Of a stretch of DNA of 5,349 bases, positions 1-5,349 are shown in pieces. A program made the translations under genes and the position numbers. The DNA is from Desulfobacterales bacterium CG23_combo_of_CG06-09_8_20_14_all_51_8 (GTDB lineage: Bacteria; Desulfobacterota; Desulfobacteria; Desulfobacterales; Desulfosalsimonadaceae): positions 1-5,349 of the forward strand of contig PCSG01000125.1 in assembly GCA_002772195.1 (NCBI GenBank), given 5' to 3'. The stretch's first letter is position 1. Every line of letters starts with the position of its first letter. The notes below the pieces were generated by a model, which saw nothing but the letters and a program-made list of their open reading frames with translations, was not told where the DNA came from and made no database searches.

Positions 1-1083
1 AAGTCATCCGGGGTATGGGACATCACAGGCTTGAATCCGTTGATCCTGGGAGGGGTGGCTCTGATCTGGTTCATTAACTGGGCGATTACCTATCGAGGTC
101 TTGAGGACGGCGTCGAACGATCGGTCAAATTCATGATGCCGGTCCTGTTTGTCATTACCGTGTTCATTGTAATCTTTTCGGTGTTGCTCGAGGGCGCATC
201 CGACGGACTGCGTTTATATCTGACCCCGGATTTTTCGAAAATCGCCAATTTGGATGTCTGGGTGGCGGCCTACGGACAGATATTTTTTTCGTTATCCCTG
301 GGGTTCGGCATCATGATCGCCTATGCCTCCTATCTGCCGGAAGAGACCAATTTACTGAAAAACAGCGTGCTGGTCGCCTGCACCAACAGCGCTTATGAAG
401 TGTTTGCGGGATTCGGCGTGTTTTCCGTTCTGGGATATATGGCATTAAAGAAACAGGTCCCCATCGAAGAAACTGTTACCAGCGGCATTGGCCTGGCTTT
501 TGTCGCTTACCCCAAGGCGATTTCCATGCTGCCCTTCGGCGCCCTCTTTGGTGTTTTGTTCTTTTTTCTGCTGTGCATCGCGGGTATTTCCTCCTCGATC
601 TCCATTATCGAAGCCTTTACCGCCGCATCCTGCGACAAATTCGGAATCTCCAGAAAAAAAATCATCACCCTGCTGTGCATTTTCGGATTTGCGGAGTCGA
701 TTCTTTTTACCACTGACGCCGGCCTTTACTGGCTGGATATCGTCGATCATTTCATCAATCATTACGGACTTATTTCTCTGGGTATCCTGGAGGTCCTGGT
801 GGTGGGATGGCTGTATAAAACCGATACCCTAAAAACGCATATCCTAAAAAACATGGGATCTTCCGGAATCAGGCACCAGGCTTTGAGCCGCTTTATTCTG
901 GGGGTATGGTTCGTGTGCATCCGCTATGTTACTCCGCTGGCCCTTGGCATCGCCATTATCAACAGTCTGATAACAGAAGTTTCAGCCCCCTATGAAGGAT
1001 ATCCGGTTTCCGGCATTATTATTTTAGGAGTGGGATGGCTTCTGGTCACTTACGTGGCGGCGTTAATCGTTTCCAGGGCATGA
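1..1083 (+). CDS. NSS-family sodium-coupled amino-acid symporter (LeuT fold), C-terminal part; 5' end outside window
   Basis: An open frame runs from the first base to TGA at 1081-1083 (360 residues seen, numbered here from base 1). It is an inner-membrane neurotransmitter:sodium symporter (SNF) family protein that imports a small amine or amino acid with Na+. Family members have about 12 membrane helices and about 450-510 residues, so TM1-3 are missing to the left. Visible helices match TM4-TM12. TM6 carries the family signature GQIFFSLSLGFG (92-103). TM8 carries CIAGISSSISI (192-202). By alignment from memory with LeuT, the Na1 ligands correspond to Ser97 (LeuT Thr254) and Asn129 (Asn286), the Na2 ligands to Ala194, Ser197 and Ser198 (Ala351, Thr354, Ser355), and the aromatic cap to Phe96 (Phe253). 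Glu133 occupies the LeuT Glu290 position, which predicts chloride-independent transport. The TTG at 31 is not a credible start because the frame and the homology continue upstream. Substrate is unknown. Its stop faces the epimerase stop 10 bp away. Confidence 0.94.
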   Translation, partial: KSSGVWDITGLNPLILGGVALIWFINWAITYRGLEDGVERSVKFMMPVLFVITVFIVIFSVLLEGASDGLRLYLTPDFSKIANLDVWVAAYGQIFFSLSLGFGIMIAYASYLPEETNLLKNSVLVACTNSAYEVFAGFGVFSVLGYMALKKQVPIEETVTSGIGLAFVAYPKAISMLPFGALFGVLFFFLLCIAGISSSISIIEAFTAASCDKFGISRKKIITLLCIFGFAESILFTTDAGLYWLDIVDHFINHYGLISLGILEVLVVGWLYKTDTLKTHILKNMGSSGIRHQALSRFILGVWFVCIRYVTPLALGIAIINSLITEVSAPYEGYPVSGIIILGVGWLLVTYVAALIVSRA

Positions 1084-1093
1084 TCTTTATTCC

Positions 1094-2116
1094 TCACAAA
1101 TGATAGTACGAACGATACCACTCAATAAACTTTTCAATTCCTTCCTCAATGGATGTTTGGGGCTTAAATCCTACAGCATGGTATAAATCATCGATGTTGG
1201 CGCAGGTCGCGGCCATATCGCCGGGCTGAATATCCAGAAATTCCTTTTCCACTTTTTTCCCCAGGGCCTGCTCGACGGCTTCGATGAACCGGGTCAGTTC
1301 CACCGGGTTGTTGTTGCCGATGTTGAAAATCCGGTAAGGCTTATAGGATGTACCGGGGTCCGGCGCATCCCCCGACCAGTCGGGATTGGCGACCGGCACC
1401 GCATGGATGACCCGGGCCACCCCTTCAATGATATCGTCGATATAAGTGAAATCCCGCTGCATTTTACCGTGATTAAAAACCTGAATGGGCCGGTTTTCAA
1501 GAATGGCTTTGGTAAACAGAAACAGGGCCATGTCCGGACGACCCCAGGGACCGTAAACCGTGAAAAAACGTAGCCCTGTACAAGGTAGATCATATAAATG
1601 ACTGTAGGTATGGGCTATGAGCTCATTGGATTTTTTGGTGGCCGCATAGAGGGAAACCGGATGGTCCACATTGTCATGGACCGAAAACGGCATCCGCGTA
1701 TTGGCCCCGTAAACAGAGCTTGAGGACGCAAATACCAGATGCCGGACATGATGGTAGCGGCAGCATTCCAGGATATTGACAAAGCCCACCAGGTTGGATT
1801 GCACATAGGCATGGGGATTCGTCAGAGAATACCGGACCCCGGCCTGGGCCGCGAGATTCACCACCACTTCCACGGGATGACCCCTGAAAATTTCCGAAAG
1901 CCCCGCAAGATCGCTCAAATCCGTCTGAAAAAAAGAAAAGCGCGGATTGCCCGCAAGCTGCGCCAGCCGGTCTTTTTTGAGGTTCACATCATAATAATCA
2001 TTTAAATTATCAACGCCGAGAACACGCGCTCCATCAGCAAGCAGTCGCCTGGCCAGATGAAACCCAATAAAGCCGGCCGCGCCAGTAATCAGGATGTTGT
2101 TAAATTCAGTATGCAT
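1094..2116 (-). CDS. NAD-dependent epimerase, UDP-glucuronate 4-epimerase type (extended SDR)
   Basis: A 340-residue cytosolic protein of the extended short-chain dehydrogenase/reductase family. The N-terminal Rossmann fold has TGAAGFIG (11-18) for NAD binding and Asp36 at the end of strand 2. NLAAQAGVRYS (87-97), SSSSVYG (131-137) and the catalytic pair Tyr157-x3-Lys161 follow. The stretches RFFTVYGPWGRPDMALF (183-199) and RDFTYIDDI (221-229) are hallmarks of the CapI/UDP-glucuronate 4-epimerase subgroup, as is the total length (family about 330-340). The expected reaction interconverts UDP-glucuronate and UDP-galacturonate, feeding capsule, LPS or other surface polysaccharide. UDP-glucose 4-epimerase activity is the main alternative. 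ATG at 2116 is the first start after an in-frame TAG upstream. It has only a weak GAG (2124-2126) seven bases before it, so coupling to pepA, whose stop is 35 bp upstream, is plausible. No glycosyltransferase or other sugar gene is visible nearby, so its pathway partner is unknown. Confidence 0.93.
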   Translation of the reverse strand: MHTEFNNILITGAAGFIGFHLARRLLADGARVLGVDNLNDYYDVNLKKDRLAQLAGNPRFSFFQTDLSDLAGLSEIFRGHPVEVVVNLAAQAGVRYSLTNPHAYVQSNLVGFVNILECCRYHHVRHLVFASSSSVYGANTRMPFSVHDNVDHPVSLYAATKKSNELIAHTYSHLYDLPCTGLRFFTVYGPWGRPDMALFLFTKAILENRPIQVFNHGKMQRDFTYIDDIIEGVARVIHAVPVANPDWSGDAPDPGTSYKPYRIFNIGNNNPVELTRFIEAVEQALGKKVEKEFLDIQPGDMAATCANIDDLYHAVGFKPQTSIEEGIEKFIEWYRSYYHL

Positions 2117-2151
2117 ATATTCGCTCGTGTCATTCTATTCAAACCGGGGAT

Positions 2152-3651
2152 TCATTCCATTTTATTCAAAAAGTCAATGAGGAGTCGCACGCCGAAACCA
2201 GTCCCGCCGGGGCCGCAATAGTCATCGGCCTTTTTGGAATAAGCCGGCCCGGCAATATCAATATGGGCCCAAGGCGTTCGTTCGACAAATTCGGATAAAA
2301 ACAGGGCCGCGGTAATGGCTCCGCCCCACCTCGTGCTGCTCATGTTATTGATATCGGCAAATTCACTTTTAAGCAATTTTTTGTAATCATCGAACAGTGG
2401 CATAGGCCAGCAGATCTCGCCCACCGCGTCACCGGCCTTGACAATCGCTTTTGCCAGTCTTTCTTCGGTTGAAAACACGCCCGCGATTTTTTCCCCTAGG
2501 GCCACAACGCAGGCGCCCGTAAGGGTCGCCAGATCGATCAGGACATCCGGCTTGAACATTTTAACCGCGTAAGACATGGCATCGGCGAGAATCAGACGGC
2601 CTTCGGCATCCGTATTTCCGATTTCCACGGTTTTTCCACTATAGGTTTTGATGATATCCCCGGGACGCACGGCCTCTCCGGACGGCATGTTCTCGACCAC
2701 CGGGATCACGCCCACCACCCGGAACCGGTGCTTCAGGCGAGACAGAGTGATGAGAATGGCGGCAACGGATGCAGCCCCCGACATATCCATTTTCATATCA
2801 TCTAAGGACGCCGGCGGTTTTAAATTAATGCCGCCGGAATCAAAGGTCACGCCTTTACCCACCAGAACCACGATTTTTCGGGTTTTGGGGGCTTTTTTGT
2901 TTTTAAACGGGTTATAATCCAGAATCAGCAGCCGGGGCTTGCTCCGGCTGCCCGCGCCCACCGCCAGAATCGCGCCCATGCCGTTTTGTTTCAATGACTT
3001 TTCATCTAAAATCGAAAACGACAAATCCTCCTTCTCCGCTGCCTTAACCATGGACCGCACCAGCCGGTCCGGCTGTTTTTCGTTGGAAGGCATGCTGACC
3101 CATTCCCGGGCCAGGAGGGTCCCTTTGCAGATGGTCTCTACGCGTGGCGGCAGATGCCGCCACGCTTTCGCGGCTTCCGCGTCCGTAAAAACCGATATTG
3201 TCTTTAACGGATTTTCAGATTTCTCTTTTTTATATTTGTCAAAAACGTGATTGCCGAGAAACGCGCCTTCAAAAATAGCCGTTAAAATGGATTCATGCGT
3301 AAGATCCAGTTTCGCCGGCGACGGGGCGCAGAAGACAATTTCCGACAAATTTTTATTTATTGCCTGGTGCACGCATTTTCCCGCAAGCCGCCGCAGGGAT
3401 TCCGCATTGCTTTTTTTGTGTTTCCCAAGTCCTGCAAACAAAATCCGAGAAAACCCGGAGCCTGACGAATCATAGAAAAGCAGGGAGTCGTCGGTTTTAC
3501 CTTTAAATTCCTTTATTTTCCGGGCGGATTCCACCAGGGCCGCAATCGCCGGGTCATCATGAATCTCCACGTCTTCACATACCGGCACCACCAGGCAATC
3601 TGTTTTAATTTTTAATAGTTCGCCGGATATCAATTTTAGCATGTTTAGCAT
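2152..3651 (-). CDS. pepA: Leucyl aminopeptidase, peptidase family M17 (PepA)
   Basis: A 499-residue cytosolic two-metal aminopeptidase, normally hexameric, that removes N-terminal residues from peptides during protein turnover. Length is typical (E. coli PepA is 503). Residues 1 to about 155 form the variable N-terminal domain and about 175-499 the catalytic domain. All active-site residues are recognisable and keep the E. coli spacing. Lys266 and Asp271 lie in VGKGVTFDSGG, Lys278 is the catalytic lysine, Asp289 follows in MKMDM, and Asp348, Glu350 and Arg352 lie in the family signature NTDAEGRL (346-353). A functional enzyme is therefore expected. E. coli PepA also binds DNA in Xer recombination and carAB control, but nothing in the sequence says whether this one does. 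The start at 3651 is chosen because GGAGGT sits five bases before it; an ATG three codons later would be too far from that site. It follows the broken J-domain gene by 25 bp, in a likely operon with cinA. A 40-base pair of GC-rich hairpins lies inside, in the interdomain linker. Confidence 0.97.
   Translation of the reverse strand: MLNMLKLISGELLKIKTDCLVVPVCEDVEIHDDPAIAALVESARKIKEFKGKTDDSLLFYDSSGSGFSRILFAGLGKHKKSNAESLRRLAGKCVHQAINKNLSEIVFCAPSPAKLDLTHESILTAIFEGAFLGNHVFDKYKKEKSENPLKTISVFTDAEAAKAWRHLPPRVETICKGTLLAREWVSMPSNEKQPDRLVRSMVKAAEKEDLSFSILDEKSLKQNGMGAILAVGAGSRSKPRLLILDYNPFKNKKAPKTRKIVVLVGKGVTFDSGGINLKPPASLDDMKMDMSGAASVAAILITLSRLKHRFRVVGVIPVVENMPSGEAVRPGDIIKTYSGKTVEIGNTDAEGRLILADAMSYAVKMFKPDVLIDLATLTGACVVALGEKIAGVFSTEERLAKAIVKAGDAVGEICWPMPLFDDYKKLLKSEFADINNMSSTRWGGAITAALFLSEFVERTPWAHIDIAGPAYSKKADDYCGPGGTGFGVRLLIDFLNKME
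3142..3181. repeat. Two adjacent perfect inverted repeats (tandem hairpins) inside pepA
   Basis: Positions 3142-3151 (GCGTGGCGGC) and 3156-3165 (GCCGCCACGC) form a perfect 10-bp stem around the loop AGAT. After three bases, 3169-3173 (CGCGG) and 3177-3181 (CCGCG) form a perfect 5-bp stem around CTT. The 40-base block is 75% GC within a less GC-rich gene, and neither hairpin is followed by a T run in either direction. It encodes residues 157-170 of PepA, in the linker between the N-terminal and catalytic domains. Its role, if any, is unknown. Confidence 0.6.
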
Positions 3652-3656
3652 GAAAG

Positions 3657-3662
3657 ACCTCC
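3657..3662 (-). promoter_or_regulatory. Ribosome binding site of pepA
   Basis: The minus strand reads GGAGGT, near-perfect Shine-Dalgarno, followed by CTTTC and then ATG at 3651. This decides the start in favour of the first of two closely spaced ATG codons (3651 and 3642). Confidence 0.85.
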
Positions 3663-3676
3663 ATTTATCATTGGAA

Positions 3677-3998
3677 TCAGGGTATTCCCCTCTCCTTTTT
3701 TACCATCTCCCAGGCTTCCTGGATCTCCCGGAACTTGTCATGGGCGAAGGTGACAAATTCCTCGGGAAGTCCTTTGGCGGCGATGGTGTCCGGGTGATAA
3801 TCCCGGACCATTTTACGGTATTATTTTTTGATCGTATCATCTGAATCGGCTTTTGAACACCCCAGACGGGTATAATATTTTTCAGCGTCTGATTCATTGT
3901 CAAATAAATGCCCGAATGCGGCCCCGGCAACCGCTCCCACAGGACCGCCGACAGCAAACCCGATGGTCCCCCCCCACTGCTTTCCCCAGCCATCCCAT
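3677..3998 (-). pseudogene. Short glycine-zipper/J-domain (DjlA-like) co-chaperone gene, broken by a frameshift and a nonsense codon
   Basis: Reading from ATG at 3998 gives MGWLGKAVGG, the classic start of DjlA-type membrane-anchored DnaJ proteins, but the frame then fails. A run of eight G (3968-3975) has one base too many, so the native frame ends at TGA 3902-3900 after 32 codons. Skipping one G restores a continuous glycine-zipper helix (TIGFAVGGPVGAVAGAAFGH, residues 11-30), then LFD and a J domain beginning YYTRLGCSKADSDDTIKK. A TAA at 3823-3821 (codon 59) interrupts it. In the same frame the J domain resumes with YRKMVRDYHPD (HPD at 68-70), a DjlA-like GLPEEF insertion and DKFREIQEAWE, ending at TGA 3679-3677. 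The repaired product would be 106 residues: a membrane-associated co-chaperone stimulating an Hsp70 ATPase. Helix, HPD and helix III are well kept, so any decay is recent, or the lesions are sequence errors. There is no TerB domain, unlike true DjlA. It lies 13 bp after cinA and 25 bp before pepA. The identification is solid; whether it is truly dead is not. Confidence 0.82.
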
Positions 3999-4005
3999 AG
4001 GATAT

Positions 4006-4011
4006 CTCCCT
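4006..4011 (-). promoter_or_regulatory. Ribosome binding site of the broken J-domain gene
   Basis: The minus strand reads AGGGAG immediately after the cinA TAA stop, with seven bases (ATATCCT) before ATG at 3998. The site fixes the start at MGWLGK and shows that the gene was, or still is, translated by ribosomes arriving from cinA. The frame that carries the downstream J domain has no comparable start, which supports reading the extra G as a lesion. Confidence 0.75.
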
Positions 4012-5265
4012 TTATGCTGCTTTTTTCAGCAGTTCTTTCCGCAGCATGTCCAACGCACATATGGCAAAAATCTGCTTATTTGACAAGCGCTCTTTAAACG
4101 GCGACTGTAATATTCGGGAAACCGTTCCGGATTGCGATGAAACAGCGATGCACAGTGTCCCCACCGGTTTTTCCGGGGACCCGCCGGAAGGCCCGGCAAT
4201 GCCGCTCGTGGCAAGCCCGTAAACGGCCCCGGAAATCCGGCGCGCGCCTTCGGCCATTTCCCGGACGATCTGCTCGGAAACCGCGCCGAATTTACGCAAA
4301 TTTTCGTCGGAAACCCCCAGTACCGCCTGCTTGGCCTGGTTTGCATAAGTAACGCCCGAAAACAGAAAATAGTCGGAACTCCCGGCAATATTGGTCAGTA
4401 AATGGGAAACGAGCCCGCCGGTGCAGCTTTCCGCCACTGCAAGGGTGGCTTTTTGTTTCAGCAGCAGGCGTGCGACCTCCGCTTCCATAGAGCGTCCTTC
4501 AAAAGAAAACACCTTGTCATCGAGCTGCCTTGCGCTCCACTCGGCGGCTTTTTCGAGTTCTTCGGCCAGATGATTCGGGTCATTCCCCTGGGCCGTCATT
4601 TTCACCGTAATCACGGGAAACCGGGCTACCATGCCGAGCTTGATCCCGGGAAACCGGTCGCCAAATCCCTTGAGTTTTGCATCCACGAGGGCTTCGGGCA
4701 GCCCGAACACCGAGAGTTCTTTTTTGATAAAAACGTTCCGGGTTTTTCCGATAAAGGATAAAATATCCGGGATCACCATTGCCCCCAGCAGAGCCTCCAT
4801 TTCCCGGGGCACACCCGGAAGGAAATAACACCGGCAGCGACCCAGGGTAATGATAAACCCCGGGGCCGTTCCCCAAAAATTTAATATGGGCATCGCGCCC
4901 AGGGGCAGCATGGCCTGCTTGATGTCCGACGGGGACATGGTCCGTGAAAATTTCGCAAAATAATCTTTAATGGAGTTTTCCGCTGCCCTATCCAGCACAA
5001 GATCAACCCCTGCGGCCCGGGCCGCTGCCTGGGCGCTTAAATCATCCACCGTGGGCCCAAGCCCGCCGGTAATTATGGCGATATCAGCTCGCGCTCCGAT
5101 TTCGGAAAAAACCGCCGTCAGGGCTTCGATGTCGTCCCCTACACACTGGTGCCGGGCCACCCGAAGGCCGATGTCGTTTAAGCACGCGGCAATGTGGGCG
5201 GAGTTTGTATCAATAAACGTCCCCTGGCAGATTTCATCGCCGGTGGACAGGATTTCAGCTTGCAT
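4012..5265 (-). CDS. cinA: CinA-like protein: COG1058 N-terminal domain fused to PncC nicotinamide-nucleotide amidase
   Basis: A 417-residue cytosolic protein of the usual CinA length and order. The N-terminal MoaB/MogA-like COG1058 domain (about 1-165) shows STGDEI (7-12), DTNSAHIA, ITGGLGPTVDD (65-75) and LPGVPREME (149-157). In characterised members this domain hydrolyses ADP-ribose. A middle linking domain spans about 170-250. The C-terminal PncC domain (about 257-417) has AESCTGG (278-284) with the conserved serine, SGVTYANQAK (303-312) and GIAGPSGGSPEKPVGT (355-370). PncC deamidates nicotinamide mononucleotide to nicotinate mononucleotide and so recycles pyridine nucleotides. The family name 'competence/damage-inducible' comes from Streptococcus and says little about its role here. 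ATG at 5265 is preferred: GAGGTG lies six bases upstream, and family members start with a comparable MQAEI. An in-frame TTG at 5283 would extend it by six residues but would put that ribosome binding site inside the gene. It appears to be the first gene of the minus-strand cluster seen here. Confidence 0.95.
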   Translation of the reverse strand: MQAEILSTGDEICQGTFIDTNSAHIAACLNDIGLRVARHQCVGDDIEALTAVFSEIGARADIAIITGGLGPTVDDLSAQAAARAAGVDLVLDRAAENSIKDYFAKFSRTMSPSDIKQAMLPLGAMPILNFWGTAPGFIITLGRCRCYFLPGVPREMEALLGAMVIPDILSFIGKTRNVFIKKELSVFGLPEALVDAKLKGFGDRFPGIKLGMVARFPVITVKMTAQGNDPNHLAEELEKAAEWSARQLDDKVFSFEGRSMEAEVARLLLKQKATLAVAESCTGGLVSHLLTNIAGSSDYFLFSGVTYANQAKQAVLGVSDENLRKFGAVSEQIVREMAEGARRISGAVYGLATSGIAGPSGGSPEKPVGTLCIAVSSQSGTVSRILQSPFKERLSNKQIFAICALDMLRKELLKKAA

Positions 5266-5271
5266 CAGTTT

Positions 5272-5278
5272 CACCTCT
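5272..5278 (-). promoter_or_regulatory. Ribosome binding site of cinA
   Basis: The minus strand reads AGAGGTG, six bases before ATG at 5265. It selects that ATG over the in-frame GTG (5274) and TTG (5283), both of which overlap or precede it. Confidence 0.8.
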
Positions 5279-5283
5279 TCCAA

Positions 5284-5349
5284 CGTCAGATAAAATTTTT
5301 TGAACGCATCTTATGTGAGATAAAAAGGATCTGAATAAAATTGAAAAAC
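5284..5349 (-). other. AT-rich intergenic leader upstream of cinA
   Basis: These 66 bases are clearly more AT-rich than the genes and contain no recognisable coding sequence. On the minus strand TAAGAT (5316-5311) is a possible -10 element, but no good -35 sits 16-18 bases upstream of it. TTTTATC occurs twice, 30 bp apart (5295-5289 and 5325-5319). A promoter for the cinA cluster here is plausible by position only, and the upstream gene may lie just outside the window. Confidence 0.3.

Noticed and set aside
445..832. Overlapping open frames on both strands inside the transporter gene
   Set aside because: They give low-complexity, non-family translations and lie wholly within a gene of clear identity.
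2928..2951. Inverted repeat GCAGCCGG/CCGGCTGC with an 8-base loop inside pepA
   Set aside because: It is perfect but short, not followed by a T run, and encodes ordinary residues (GSRSKPRLL) near the catalytic domain start. It is compatible with chance in GC-rich codons.
3700..3993. A 97-codon minus-strand reading frame across the J-domain gene
   Set aside because: Its translation has no family resemblance and is an out-of-frame shadow. The conserved glycine-zipper and HPD residues lie in a different frame.
3821..4060. A 79-codon minus-strand reading frame starting inside the 3' end of cinA
   Set aside because: Only its part after the G8 run matches a real protein. Residues before that are the cinA 3' end in another frame, and its ATG has no supporting ribosome binding site. 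It is part of the broken J-domain gene.
4614..4657. Direct repeat CGGGAAACCGG twice, 33 bp apart, in cinA
   Set aside because: Both copies encode Arg-Phe-Pro in the same frame within the linking domain. The repeat follows from repeated residues and codon choice.
5266..5283. A longer cinA starting at TTG 5283
   Set aside because: The extra six codons contain the ribosome binding site for ATG 5265, and CinA proteins normally begin at the equivalent of that ATG.
5289..5325. Repeated GATAAAA upstream of cinA as a possible operator
   Set aside because: Seven bases repeated in a very AT-rich 66-base stretch is weak, and no matching promoter spacing was found.

Overview
The window looks like ordinary chromosomal DNA of a Gram-negative-type bacterium with mid-range GC and tight gene packing. 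The CinA, leucyl aminopeptidase and nucleotide-sugar epimerase protein styles, plus the short glycine-zipper/J-domain protein, would fit a Desulfobacterota (former Deltaproteobacteria) anaerobe. That placement is an inference from protein character only. I see no mobile element, CRISPR array, rRNA or tRNA.

Layout. Positions 1-1083 (+) hold the C-terminal two thirds or so of a LeuT-fold NSS-family sodium-coupled amino-acid transporter whose start lies left of the window. It converges, with a 10-bp gap between stop codons, on a minus-strand cluster that fills the rest. Read in its own direction, right to left, the cluster is: cinA (5265-4012), a small glycine-zipper/J-domain co-chaperone gene that is broken (3998-3677), pepA (3651-2152), and a UDP-glucuronate 4-epimerase-like gene (2116-1094). 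Gaps between these genes are only 13, 25 and 35 bp and no terminator-like hairpin with a T run lies between them, so they are probably one transcript. Positions 5284-5349 are AT-rich, non-coding as far as visible, and would hold the cinA leader and possibly its promoter.

Functions. cinA encodes a pyridine-nucleotide housekeeping enzyme (COG1058 domain plus PncC NMN deamidase domain). pepA encodes a cytosolic M17 metallo-aminopeptidase with every catalytic and metal-binding residue in place. The epimerase supplies UDP-galacturonate-type precursors for surface polysaccharide. They share no obvious pathway; the cluster reads as a housekeeping operon.

The main surprise is the J-domain gene. It has an excellent ribosome binding site and start, and a complete recognisable protein of about 106 residues can be reconstructed. 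As given, however, it carries two independent lesions: one extra G in an eight-G run near the start (frameshift), and an in-frame TAA just before the YRK of helix II of the J domain. It is either a young pseudogene or a spot of sequence error. A second curiosity is a pair of perfect GC-rich hairpins, back to back, inside pepA. I did not find a convincing new biological system here.
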